This document shows positions 1 through 10,327 of a stretch of DNA of 64,000 nucleotides, piece by piece. The stretch comes from Buxus sempervirens (taxonomy: Eukaryota > Streptophyta > Magnoliopsida > Buxales > Buxaceae). Both the position numbers and the translations under genes were made by a program. The stretch lies in NCBI GenBank assembly GCA_947561395.2, contig OX387182.1, positions 40,541,949 to 40,605,948 of the forward strand, read 5' to 3'. The notes under the pieces were generated by a model. That model ran no database searches, was not told the origin of the DNA, and was given only the letters and a program-made list of their open reading frames with translations. The first letter of the stretch is position 1. Each line of letters begins with the position of its first letter.

Positions 1-1900
1 CAATCGAACAAGAGTTTTGCTACTATTGGATGATGGACTCCTTCTGGGGAAATGATTACTGCTCCAATCCCTTTCCCATTGATGTTGACGGCCCCATCAA
101 AGAACATTTGCCATCCGGTTTCCTTTCCTGCTGACTCGACCCACATAATTTCATCATCTGGCAGTCCGGTGAGAAGTGGTTGATAATCGGGCACAGGGTG
201 TTCTGCCAGGTGATCTGCTACTGCCTGTCCCTTTATTGCCTTTCTCGTGGTGTAAACAATGTCATACTGAGATAAAATAACCTGCCACTTTGCTATCCTT
301 CCAGTGGAGATTGGCTTTTCAAAAATGTACTTCAAGGGATCTGTATCCGAAATCAAAAAGACAGTATGACTGAGCAGATAATGCCGGAGCTTCTGAACTG
401 CCCATACCAATGCGCCACAGGTTTTTTCAAGCAATGTATATCTTACTTCATAATTGGTAAATTTCTTGCTCAGATAATAAATTGCTTGCTCCTTTCTTCC
501 TGTATCATCGTGCTGCCCTAGGACACATCCAGCCGCTGTTTCTGTAACTGACAAGTACATGATCAGAGGTCGTCCGGGTACAGGGGGAACCAAAGTTGGC
601 GGACTCATCAAATAGGCCTTGATTTTGTCAAACGCTTCTTGGCAATCTTCATTCCAGACCACTGGGTTATCCTTCTTTAGCAGTTTGAATATTGGTTCAC
701 ACACGGGAGTCATCTGTGCTATGAACCGACTGATGTACTGTAACCTGCCAAGGAAACCTCTTACTTCTTTCTCTGTGGATGGGGGAGGCATCTCCAGAAT
801 TGCCCTTACTTTGACAGGATCAACCTCAATTCTTTGTTTCCCAACGATGAATCCAAGTAGCTTCCCTGAGGTAACACTGAATACACACTTATTCGGGTTC
901 AGCCTGAGCTTGCATTCCCTGAGCCTGTCGAACACCTTTCCAAGGTTCGCCAAATGACTTTCCTCTTCTTTTGACTTTGCAATCATATCATCCACATATA
1001 CTTCCATTTCTTTGTGCATCAGATCGTGGAATAACAAAGTCATGGCCCGCTGGTATGTGGCACCTGCATTTTTCAACCCAAATGGCATCACTTTGTAGCA
1101 GTACGTGCCCCAGTGCGTGATGAAGGAAGTCTTTTCCATGTCTTCAGGTGCCATCCTTATCTGATTGTACCCGGAGAATCCATCCATAAAGGAGAACATG
1201 GAATGAGTTGCAGTATTGTCAACCAGCATATCAATGTGTGGCAATGGGAAGTCATCCTTTGGGCTTGCTTTGTTCAAATCCCTGTAATCAACGCACATTC
1301 TGACCCTTCCATCCTTCTTGGGAACTGGCACAATGTTTACTAACCATTCTGGGTAATCTATAACTTTCAAGATCCCCGCTTTTAACTGCTTGGTAACTTC
1401 CTCCTTGATCTTCAGGGCCCATTCTGGTTTCATGCGCCTGAGTTTTTGCTTCACTGGTGTAGCCTCAGACTTTATAGGTAACCGGTGCACAACTAAATCC
1501 GTGTCTAACCCAGGCATATCCTCATATGACCATGCAAACACATTAGTGTAAGATCTTAGAAAATCAGTTATCTGTGTTTTCTGTAATAATGTCAGCTTTT
1601 TACCAACTTGAAGAATCCTTGGTTGTGCTGTGTCACCTATGTTGATAGGTTCAGTTTCCTCAATGTTCGCCTGGAGACCCTTTTCATGTCTGTCCAAGGC
1701 AAATTGGATTTCAGGTGGGGTTTCCCATGATTCATCATTATCCTCAAGTTCAAAAGAATCACTGGGGATAATTTCTGAATCATCGGGTTGTGATGAGCAA
1801 GTGTCGTTACCTGATTCATGTTCGACACTTTGGATTTCTTTTTGTTCTTTTTGACCTTTTTGTTTTTGTTTGATTTTGGCAGCCTGATTATCTATCTCGT
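1..1900 (-). CDS. Element A pol: reverse transcriptase and RNase H (partial, runs off the left edge)
   Basis: Reading leftwards, the frame stays open to the window edge. It shows the standard Ty3/gypsy reverse transcriptase blocks: VRMCVDYRDLNKASPKDDFP near 1270-1330, FSFMDGFSGYNQI near 1170-1210, VMPFGLKNAG near 1065-1095 and the catalytic YVDDM near 985-1000. The tether and an Asp-containing RNase H start (WQMFFDGA) follow near 90-120. The enzyme copies the element RNA into DNA inside the virus-like particle. In Ogre elements a spliced intron is known to separate the protease and reverse transcriptase frames, which fits the non-coding gap after the protease frame ends at 2070. The exact left boundary of the coding part is uncertain. 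Confidence 0.93.
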
Positions 1901-2069
1901 GCTCCGAATTTTTCGGGTGTGCGTCGAGATTGACACTAAGGTTACGATTTTGAGTTTGCTTACTTGCAGAATTATTCACAGAAGCAGAAAAATAATCAAA
2001 AGACTTCACGCATTTATTAAAAAGTGCAGCAATATCTACAGGGGGAATTTCAGAAGTGGAAGAAACTCC

Positions 2070-4364
2070 CTATGGTAGTTCGGCTTTGCGAGTGGCAAGT
2101 GGCGTCGAACTCCAGTTTTGCAATGCGTGTTTGTCCTTGTTTACAGCGGCCACCGCATTCACCTTTCCGGTTTGTATCATGCTGATGTTGCTGTCAGAGG
2201 AGATGCAGATGGGGTCATCAACTGTGCCCTTCTTCGGTTGATTCTGACTTGAATCTTCTGATGATATACTGATCCATACCCCACGGCGGATGATAGTCCC
2301 TTGTACCTGAATAGTGACTTTGTTGGGTGGTTCCACCTTAGGCAATGCCTTGGTTACAGATCTTACTGATGATTCATCCCTCCTGCTGGAAGAATGTTCA
2401 TCAGGGGCCCAGTTACCATAAGTTTCATGGTAAGCCAGCTCAATGGGCAATCCCAGTACTTGGGGCATATTCTGGAACATCTGACCCAGACCATCCCTTG
2501 TACTTGGGTGTATAATGCAGATGGGAGGTGGGGGAGACCTTTGCCTTGGAGTGGGTTCTCCTGAACTATTCTGGCTTTCCATCATGTAGATGTACTGAGC
2601 CGGTTCTTCTTCTTCAGCCTCAGTTGGCGATGTCTCGACATCATCTAGTGGGTAGGCAAATGCTTCTTCTGGGATAGCTGGTTTTTCAGTGTCAACTGAC
2701 TGCCAAGAGAATAAAGCAGACAGTTCTTCCATCATCCCACTGAGAGCTTCTGAGTTCTCTTCTGTAACTATCTCCTGGGGCATGGGAGGTTCATCCCATA
2801 ATTTTTGCAGATAATTAGCTTCCGCTTGCTCAACTGGATCATTGAACTCATCGCCCCATCCCTGGGGGACTATGTTCTGAATGGCTTGTGCAGCTTCCCT
2901 CTCCATATTGGTAAAGTGATGATATAATTGGCCCTGTACACAGATGGGACAATGTGGTTCCCTTCCTTCCGCTCTTGCCCTCTTTCGTTCAGCTTTCCTG
3001 CCAAATAGCCTGGCATAGTCTTCAGGTTCAGGAACAAACCCCAATCCAAAGCCCACAGATTTGTCACAGGGTTGGATCGCAGACTTGATGCCTTGCTTGT
3101 ATTTGCCTAAACCTTCTCCTACTCGGAGGCCCCAGTCGGCGCATTCAGCAGCACCAAACATGCTTTTCCTTTTCCTTCTGCGGGACAAATCTGATTGCAG
3201 AGGAGTGGGAATGCGGTTTACTTGTACCATTTCAATGGTTTGGAAGTTCAAGGAAGTGGGCAGCTCATAATCAATCACAGGTACCCCTCCTTGTTCAAAT
3301 TCTCTGTGATTTTCTGCATGCACCGTGATCAATTGATTTCCCGAGATGAATCGGATCATTCGATGTAAGGTGGACGGGACCACCCCTGCTTGATGTAGCC
3401 AAGGTCTTCCAATCAGCAAATTAAAGGAGGCATTGATGTCCATCAACTCAAAGGTAATGAAGAAGGCCCTCTCAACAATTGTAACTTCCAGAGTAACTTC
3501 CCCCAGGGAATCCTTCTTGGCATTGTCAAACCCGCGGACATTGTTGGAGCTAGGTTTGATCAAATCAGCGTTCAGCTGCAGACTGTGGAAGGTCCTGACT
3601 GGGCAGATATTTAGAGCTGACCCGTTATCGATCATGACCCGTCTCACTATTAAGTCGGAGCACCTTACGGTGATAAACAGAGGCTCTGTGTGATTATGAC
3701 CTTCAGGGGGCAAGTCTGCTGAGGAAAAGGATATTGCATCTGGTGTAGCAATTATAAACATTACTGTCTCCAGCTGCTCAGGGCTGATGTCGTCAGGCAC
3801 ATGAGTATCGCCCAGTATTTTCATAAGTACGTCCTTATGTTTGTCTGAATCCAATAAGAGACGCATAATGGATATCTGAGCTGGTGTCTTATTCAACTGC
3901 TGCACTAGATCATACTCCGGAGTGAAGGCATTATAGTGGAGTTTTTTGATCTCTTCTTCTGGGGCCTTCCCTTTCTTCTTATGGGTCTGTGGCATTTCAG
4001 CGGCCACATCCTTCCCTTTTTCTTTCCTTGTTCTTTCTTCACTAGTCTCTCCCTCTGGTGCAGGTGGAGGGTTAGGGTTTATGTATCGACCAGAACGGGT
4101 GATCCGATCGACTTCTCTTTCAGTGGAAGTGATGGTGGAATCATGGTACATGGGTAAGAATTGGTAAGGTGGAGGTACCGCGGAGTAGGTTGGGTCAAGG
4201 TGAAGGTGGTGTAAGTTGAAGGTGGGTGGTTCCAGTAGGAAGTCCACGGGTTCATTGAATGGGTTCATCATGTCGAAGATGTTTAGTGGGGGTGAGTTTG
4301 GGACAGGTGGAGGATAGAAAGGCTCTGGTTCGGGAAAGTTGAAATGTACCAGAGGGAACCCCAT
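2070..4364 (-). CDS. Element A gag C-terminal linker and aspartic protease
   Basis: A 764-residue open frame. The first 100 residues are proline-rich, followed by a Lys/Glu-rich stretch. Near residue 245 lies the protease active-site segment VMIDNGSALN. Tat/Ogre proteases commonly read DNG or a close variant here rather than DTG. A glycine-rich G-patch-like block (around residues 410-435, GEGLGKYKQGI) follows, a module known from several retroviral and Tat proteases. The acidic C-terminal part has no recognisable fold. The protein would process the gag-pol polyprotein. The frame looks whole on its own but is separated from the upstream gag frames. Confidence 0.85.
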   Translation of the reverse strand: MGFPLVHFNFPEPEPFYPPPVPNSPPLNIFDMMNPFNEPVDFLLEPPTFNLHHLHLDPTYSAVPPPYQFLPMYHDSTITSTEREVDRITRSGRYINPNPPPAPEGETSEERTRKEKGKDVAAEMPQTHKKKGKAPEEEIKKLHYNAFTPEYDLVQQLNKTPAQISIMRLLLDSDKHKDVLMKILGDTHVPDDISPEQLETVMFIIATPDAISFSSADLPPEGHNHTEPLFITVRCSDLIVRRVMIDNGSALNICPVRTFHSLQLNADLIKPSSNNVRGFDNAKKDSLGEVTLEVTIVERAFFITFELMDINASFNLLIGRPWLHQAGVVPSTLHRMIRFISGNQLITVHAENHREFEQGGVPVIDYELPTSLNFQTIEMVQVNRIPTPLQSDLSRRRKRKSMFGAAECADWGLRVGEGLGKYKQGIKSAIQPCDKSVGFGLGFVPEPEDYARLFGRKAERKRARAEGREPHCPICVQGQLYHHFTNMEREAAQAIQNIVPQGWGDEFNDPVEQAEANYLQKLWDEPPMPQEIVTEENSEALSGMMEELSALFSWQSVDTEKPAIPEEAFAYPLDDVETSPTEAEEEEPAQYIYMMESQNSSGEPTPRQRSPPPPICIIHPSTRDGLGQMFQNMPQVLGLPIELAYHETYGNWAPDEHSSSRRDESSVRSVTKALPKVEPPNKVTIQVQGTIIRRGVWISISSEDSSQNQPKKGTVDDPICISSDSNISMIQTGKVNAVAAVNKDKHALQNWSSTPLATRKAELP

Positions 4365-4462
4365 GAAGGTTTCTTCATTCTCCTCTTCATTAATGACATG
4401 TATCTGTTGACAGATTGTCCCTTCTTGGAGATGAATCCTGACGACTTGCCCCGGTCGTCCGA

Positions 4463-5947
4463 TTAATAAGGACGGGTCAACCTGTAGTTCACCGCCTTGA
4501 TCAATGATGATCTGATGTACCGTTCCGCTGCCAGAGCCTTATTATGGTCTGGAAGAGGGTTAGTGGTCGTACCAGTAGGAGGAGTAGGTGCTGCTGGTGC
4601 TGGGGGATCTACAGAGATCTTCTTGCTGTCTATCAGATCCTGTATATCATGCCTCAAGTCCCAGCATCGATTAGTTGAATGCCCGGGAGCTCCAGAATGG
4701 TATTCACATCTTTCTGCCGCATTATAGTTTCGTGAATTTACTATTCGAGGATTTGGAGGCTTGATCTGTAAGTACCCCTTCTTCAGCAGTGTAGCCAATA
4801 GTTCTGCAGGTGCATAAGGTAGTGGGGTAAACACCCTCTTCATTCTTGCCTCTGCCTCTTCTCTCGTCCTTCTCAAAGGCTGCCCCTGACTTTCATTCCT
4901 CTGGGCAATATGATAGGGCTGTGCTGGCTGTACATAATTAACTGCCTGGGTTTCCTGCCTCCTAGGCTCTTGCCCCTAGTTTCTACCGCTCTGTCCTGTT
5001 GCTGCCCTTCTCTTTGTAGGGCCCTGGCCACTGCCATCTATCTTTCCAGCCCTGACTGCATCTTCAATTCTATCTGCCGTCAGAATCAAGTCATTGAAGT
5101 TAGAAGTACTCTGCCCCAGTAGCAAGGAAAAGAATGGCTGTCCAAGTGATGCAATGAACAAGGAGGTCATCTCCTGTTCAAGTAGTGGGGGTTGGACTAG
5201 GGTCGCCAATTCTTTCCATCTCTTGGCATACTCTCGTACAGATTCCTGATTTTTCTTCGTCAGCCTCTGCAGCTTTGCCCTAGTTTGCACAATCTGACTG
5301 TTCAAACGGTACTGCTGAATGAATGCTGCGGCCAAATCATTCCAAGTCTTGATCTTGGTTTTGTCCAGACTCAAAAACCAAGTGTATGCTGCCCCTGTCA
5401 GCGACCTCTGAAAGAACTGTATCATAATTTTTTCATTTTTAGCATATTGACACATATCTCCAGAGTATGACCTAAGGTGGTTTAATGGGCACCCGGTGCC
5501 GTCAAACTGATGCAAGTCAGGGCACTTGAATTTTGGTGGAAGTTGAACATCAGAGAAGAAGCAGAGACTGTCTAAAGTAGCCTCCATGGGGACCGCACTG
5601 GGTCGTAGGCTTTTCAGCTCTTCACGCAAAGCATCTACCTCCGACTTAGTGGCTGCCATCTTTTCATCAAACTGGGCCTGCTGCATTCTATACCAATCTT
5701 CCTCTTCTTGCCCTAGTTGGGCAGGCGTAATAATCTGTGGAAGAGGCACGGCTTGAGGGGGTGGAGGTGGTACCAACGGAGCTGGGTACGCAGGGTATGG
5801 TGGTGGAGCATCCATCTGCAGTGGAGCAATTGGTTGCTGCAGGGTCACTGGTGCAGCAGGGGGAGACATCCTGAGTTCTCTTAGTTCTGCCATTAACTCT
5901 TGAATAATAGTCCCCATACTGTCAATCCTCTGTTGCAGATCAGTCAC
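4463..5947 (-). pseudogene. Element A gag (capsid and nucleocapsid part), fossil
   Basis: Two open stretches (4976-5947 and 4463-4876). The first begins with a heptad-like segment and a Pro-rich region, then the retrotransposon gag core with the block QFFQRSLTGAAYTWF and the segment EYAKRWKEL. The second has a Cys/His cluster (CEYHSGAPGHSTNRC), a compact zinc-knuckle-like motif typical of Tat/Ogre gag. The product would form the particle shell and bind element RNA. The same two blocks occur at the same spacing in element B (18145-19719), which supports the call. The frame carries about one break. Confidence 0.88.
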
Positions 5948-6179
5948 CGTCTGTGCCTGGCTGGACTCTGCCTGGTCCTGTCCTGGTGAGGTCTATTCTC
6001 TTGGCTGCTCCATCTCAAGTCTTCTCCTAGATCTTAACAAGTAAGGGCTTCGAGAAGCAATTTTGGTACCTGTGAAGGGTAACCAGCAAATATTAGTGCA
6101 ACTTATATTAAAGGCATAATACATGATCAAAGATTAATTCATTTGGGTTATTTTGAAAGTAATAGGGATTCTTAAGCTT

Positions 6180-6430
6180 GCTCTATTTTAGCCGAACGGC
6201 TGGGAAAGAGAATCCGGTTTAGACTGGTCTGTTTTAGCCAAACGGCTGGGAAAGAGAACCCGGTTTAGACTGGTCTATTTTAGCCAAACGGCTGGGGGAG
6301 AGAACCCGGTTTAGACTGGTCTATTTTAGCCAAACGGCTGGGAAAGAGAACCCGGTTTAGACTGGTCTGTTTTAGACAAGCGGCTGGGGGAGAGAACCCT
6401 GAATCGATCTGTTTTAACCAAACGGTTGGG
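6180..6430 (-). repeat. Tandem array of about six 42-46 bp units just upstream of element A gag
   Basis: Hairpin-forming cores lie at 6190-6201, 6236-6247, 6282-6293, 6328-6339, 6374-6385 and 6416-6427, giving a period of 46 bp (last step 42). Most cores have AGCC/GGCT arms around a four-base loop. The last has AACC/GGTT, a paired change that keeps the stem. The fifth is less perfect. The array lies within the leader RNA about 200-400 bases before gag. A related array occurs at the same place in element B (17535-17930). Confidence 0.88.
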
Positions 6431-6539
6431 AGAGAGAACCCGGTTTAAAAGGTTAATTTGAGCTCAATATCACTAGGTTGGACTATGTTAAGTCTCCGCA
6501 GGGGATGAGCTAAACAGCAACATCTAGGTGTACCTCAAC

Positions 6540-6860
6540 CAATTTTCAGTTTAATCTCTGATGGTTTCAGCACCTAACTTCGGCTAGTAGTTCTCGGGCG
6601 TGTCTTAGCTAGTCGTTAGTTTAATCACCATTGACTTTGACGCCTCACAACGGGGGCTCTGCCAGGACGATCTTCCACCAATCTTCTAGTTTAATCACCA
6701 GTGGCTTCAGTGCCCTAAGAGTTCGGCTAGGGATACCCGAGCGTACCTTAGTCGTTAGCTTAGTTGCTTGACCTTGGTGCCACACAACGGGGTATGCTAT
6801 GCCAGGACGATCCTTTCCCAATTTTCTGGTTTAATCACCAGTGGCATCAGTGCCCCATAG
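6540..6860 (-). repeat. Diverged tandem repeats (about 70 bp period) in the element A leader
   Basis: The phrase tttaatcaccagtggcttca and relatives recur near 6546, 6615, 6683, 6755 and 6825, separated by segments with gccaggacgatc and tagtcgttag. The units alternate in sequence. The block is non-coding, between ORF1 and gag. Confidence 0.75.
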
Positions 6861-6889
6861 GCTGACCGTGTGATCTTTTTAAATCAGAC

Positions 6890-7410
6890 GGGTGTGATCT
6901 GAGCTCAAAGGATAGGGTGTTCTTTATTCAGAACCCTGGGATTTTAAGACTTAAGTTTGAAACTTGAAGGTTTGAGAGTTGACAAGGACGGGGTGTTCTT
7001 TACTCAGAACCTCTGGATTTTAAAGATTCTTTTGGCAAGTTCTTTATTCAGATTGCCTGAAAGTTTTAGAGTTGATGGTAAAAATGGGGTGTTCTTTATT
7101 TAGAACCCTTTAGTTTAAAGATTTAAAAGAATTTGGCGAGTTCTTTACTCAGATTGCCTGAAAATTTTAAATTGGGTGTTCTTTATTCCGAACCCTCAAA
7201 GGCTTAAATTTGAAATTGTTAATTTCCGAAGATTTGAAAATTGGGTAGGAATTGGGTGTTCTTTATTCAGAACTCTTAAAGATTTAAGTTCAGAATCTGA
7301 AGATTTGAAAGTTGGGTAGGGATTGAGTGTTGTTTATTCAGAACCCCTAGGCTTTAAAGAAAAAATTTTGACGAGTTCCTTATTCAGATCACCTAAAAGT
7401 TTTGAAATTG
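6890..7410 (-). repeat. Array of alternating hairpin repeats in the element A leader, next to the ORF1 stop
   Basis: About ten copies of a core reading (plus strand) ggtgttctttattcagaacc or agttctttattcagattgcc. Two arm types alternate: GGG(tg)TTCT...AGAACCC, and GGCAA...TTGCC around the same ttctttattcaga centre. The arms differ between types yet stay complementary within a unit. Confidence 0.78.
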
Positions 7411-7552
7411 ATGGATTGGGGCCAGATTGCTTGAAGAATTGGGGGGAATGTCTTAATCGACTTCATTAAATTCATCACCAAATTCTTCATGGAAAAAGAA
7501 GTACAATGCCAAAATTCAGAACAAGCAATTACAAAATAAACAAACCCAGAGT

Positions 7553-9034
7553 CTAGCTAGGTTGGTCATCATCATAATGAGAGGACACGTCTCGCCTTTT
7601 CAAGGCGCGCAGAAGTTTATTCCGCAGACGTCGGTCCTCTTTTGCGCGTCTGCGCACGGTGTCAAGCTGCTGTTGAAGGGTCTCATTGGCCTGCTTGTTT
7701 TTACGCTCGGAATCCACATATGCACGATGGATTCGAGAATGAGATTCCCGCAGTTCGGCCACCCTATCCCTGTATGTGTCAGGGGGCGGAACTGGGATAT
7801 CGTCAGAGGTGACGATATGAAGAGGAGGTGGGCTGTCTAGGCCAGTTTCTCGAGCAATCCATTGTTCGTAATTACGAACATCGGATGCAGTGAAAATGTC
7901 CTCTTGGAGTATGTGCACGTGTTGCCATTCCTTCACCAATTTTTTCTTCAATTCCCATGTAAGTGGGCCAGTTAATCCTTCCGCCTCATCCTTGATTGGT
8001 ATTCCCTGAGACTTCTCAAACTGTCTCAGAATTCGAACCAGATAGTATGGCATGGCATGGGTCAAGCCTATCAAGGCTAGGCAATGTCTTTTCCTGAAAG
8101 CTATGACGGGAGTATATGTTTGGTCAAATGTGCCTCCCCATCTTATATCAGTTTCTCCTTTCAGTAGGAGAAAATGGTCAAACCAATCCTCTCTGGAGGG
8201 TAAGTCTGGTCTAATCTCTCTTCGGGCCATTAGGGTGACATTGTCACGGACGTACCCATAACGTGGGCTGATAGGTTCAGCGACCATCAGGTGATCTTGG
8301 AGCCAAATGTGTAGGAGAGGAGCGCATCCCTGAAACCTCCTAGTTCCGTTCTTGGTCATGGTCAAGGCATGATATAACTGAGCAAGGATCAGTGGTGCAA
8401 TTCGGAATTTCACTTGGAGTTGGTCTACAATTTCCATGAGGGCCAAATTAATGGTGTCTCCCCCAGTAGGAAAGAAGAGTTGTGACAGAACCACAAGGGT
8501 GAAGATGTCCCACCAAACACGGGGTATTTCCTGCTTCTTGTCCCTTATCTTTTCAGCAAGGAAGGTTTTAGAGACCCGCGTGAATGCTTGGTCACGTCCT
8601 AAAGTCTGGAATTCTCCTCTGGGTAGGCCAAAGAAAGTACAAGCTTCATTCTTGTAGCTATCTTTGAGGTTTGGCCTTGCTGGTTCACCATGGTCACGAA
8701 ATCGGAGGAATAGTTCAAATTCCTCGATTGTGGGAGTCAGCTCATTAGTTTCAAACCTAAAAAGTGAAAGTTGGGGATCCCAGAAAGGTAGGGCCGCCTG
8801 AATCATGTCCCAATTAATGGGCACATTTACCAAGGACAGAGTTTGTCCCATGTGGTATTTCTGTTCCCATTTAATTTGCTCATCTCCTTGCAATTGCCTT
8901 GTCCAAGAACGGATCCAAGGTGTATCAAAGGCACACTTCTCTATCCTAGGGAAGCGAATTCTCTCAGTCGAGGATGAAGATGCCATGCCGACTATCCGAT
9001 TGAAATTCCAAGTCAATTTAGGGTTTTCCACCAA
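7553..9034 (-). CDS. Element A ORF1: extra Ogre-type protein upstream of gag (plant mobile domain-like)
   Basis: A 493-residue open frame. The more likely start is the internal Met at 8986 (MASSSSTERIRFP), giving about 477 residues. The N-terminal half is rich in Trp, Phe and Arg (WIRSWTRQL, LPFWDP, EEFELFLRF). The middle has a hydrophobic block (WWDIFTLVVLSQLFFP, then AQLYHALTM) that resembles the plant mobile domain/aminotransferase-like family. The C-terminus is a charged, probable coiled coil (from ERKNKQANETLQQQ). Ogre elements are known to carry an ORF1 of unknown function here. The frame looks whole. The family link is by eye and needs a profile search. Confidence 0.82.
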   Translation of the reverse strand: MVENPKLTWNFNRIVGMASSSSTERIRFPRIEKCAFDTPWIRSWTRQLQGDEQIKWEQKYHMGQTLSLVNVPINWDMIQAALPFWDPQLSLFRFETNELTPTIEEFELFLRFRDHGEPARPNLKDSYKNEACTFFGLPRGEFQTLGRDQAFTRVSKTFLAEKIRDKKQEIPRVWWDIFTLVVLSQLFFPTGGDTINLALMEIVDQLQVKFRIAPLILAQLYHALTMTKNGTRRFQGCAPLLHIWLQDHLMVAEPISPRYGYVRDNVTLMARREIRPDLPSREDWFDHFLLLKGETDIRWGGTFDQTYTPVIAFRKRHCLALIGLTHAMPYYLVRILRQFEKSQGIPIKDEAEGLTGPLTWELKKKLVKEWQHVHILQEDIFTASDVRNYEQWIARETGLDSPPPLHIVTSDDIPVPPPDTYRDRVAELRESHSRIHRAYVDSERKNKQANETLQQQLDTVRRRAKEDRRLRNKLLRALKRRDVSSHYDDDQPS

Positions 9035-10309
9035 AAACTCTAAATTAGTCTAAGGCATGCAACAGGATATGCAAAAATTAAATCAATGCCTAAGCAGTTT
9101 ATGCAATCAAAAATCAAATCCAAGCATTCAAGTTATGGGGTTTTAAAGGTTATGTCCTTTAAATGTTTGGAAAACGCATTCAGGTCTTAGCCGGCCTTTT
9201 CTTTCATCTGTTCTTTCATCTGTTCTTTCATCTGCTCTTTCATCTGCTCTTTCATCTGCCCCTAGTGTCGGACTAAAAACAATATTTACAACTTGCCTTC
9301 GAAGGCGAAATTTACAAAAATAAATCTGAAAAGAGAATCACCTTTAGGGTTGTTGAGAACCCAAAAGGAGGGTACAAATTTGCCATTCGGTAGGTGGGCT
9401 GAAATCCTACCTCTAGGGTTTTTCTGCCTCTGTTCCGACCCATTTCTGTCTAATCTGGCCGGCTTTCGACTGAACCAAGACCGACTTGAATGCATGGATT
9501 AAATCAAGTTAATTTCCTTAAATTAGGGTTAAGCCCAACACAGGTGGGGGTTGATGCCCCAGATTAATTTTACCCTTATTTGTTCATTCATGTTCATGCT
9601 CACATCAGGGTTTATCAGAAGCAATAGGTGGGGAAGGATACCCAGCCCAAGGCACCTGCCTTCAAGGGTCTGAGCCAAGTACTAGACCCTTCGCGTACCA
9701 TGGCAAGAAACCAATGGCGCTTGAAGAATCTAGAAACCTGTGGAGATGGGTTTACCCTGCTTTCCCCGGCAAGCCACGGGAGCGTAGGGCTAATACCATC
9801 CCAAAAGTAAGTTTCTCGATTTGAAGAAGGGTGGCTGCTAGAGAGATCTAGGTTTTGGTTAAGAAGAGCATTCACATGTTGTAGACAGCATTCAGTTTGG
9901 ATCATCCATGCAGACTCCCTCGTGCATGTCACCCCACGCAATTAAAAAATTCATTCACGGTGTAGTGAAGTGCTTGTATGTGCAATGGGGCCAAGTGCTG
10001 TGTCTAATCGGGTGATTCTCGGATAGTAGGCTGATTAAGGGTTCCTTAATGTCACTTTTATAATGAGAATACGGAACAGTATGCAATACAATGTTTGGGT
10101 GGATCCCCAGGTAAGTGGAGGGTCACAGGGAACCGCTTAAATTCCACTTTCCTTAGGCAATTATCTCGTCCTTGTGACAGGATCCCCCAATATCATGTAA
10201 CTGCATAAGTTCCATAAACCACTAAGGTTGGACAAGAAGTATTTCCCAAATCTGCTTATATCCACCTAGTTGACTCATTTGATAACCAGGGTCCGGCTGG
10301 GTTGAGGGA
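9035..10309 (-). other. Element A leader between primer site and ORF1
   Basis: Non-coding leader. It contains a five- to six-copy 12-bp repeat (ttctttcatctg) at 9198-9259. A stretch at 9620-9940 is clearly similar, base for base over about 300 bp, to the leader of element B (15968-16300, opposite strand). Short open frames here are chance readings. Confidence 0.8.
9198..9259. repeat. 12-bp tandem repeat (ttctttcatctg), about five copies
   Basis: Near-perfect copies differ only by t/c at one position. Element B holds a short remnant of the same motif on the other strand near 16672-16695. Confidence 0.9.
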
Positions 10310-10327
10310 TCCCCAGTGGAGTCGCCA
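10310..10327 (-). other. Primer binding site of element A (tRNA-Arg type)
   Basis: The minus strand reads TGGCGACTCCACTGGGGA three bases inside the LTR end. This complements the 3' end of a plant tRNA-Arg, the primer known for Ogre/Tat elements. Elements B and C have the equivalent site. Confidence 0.9.

Noticed and set aside
7562-9053. Plus-strand open frames opposite ORF1
   Set aside because: They are antisense readings of ORF1 without any conserved pattern.
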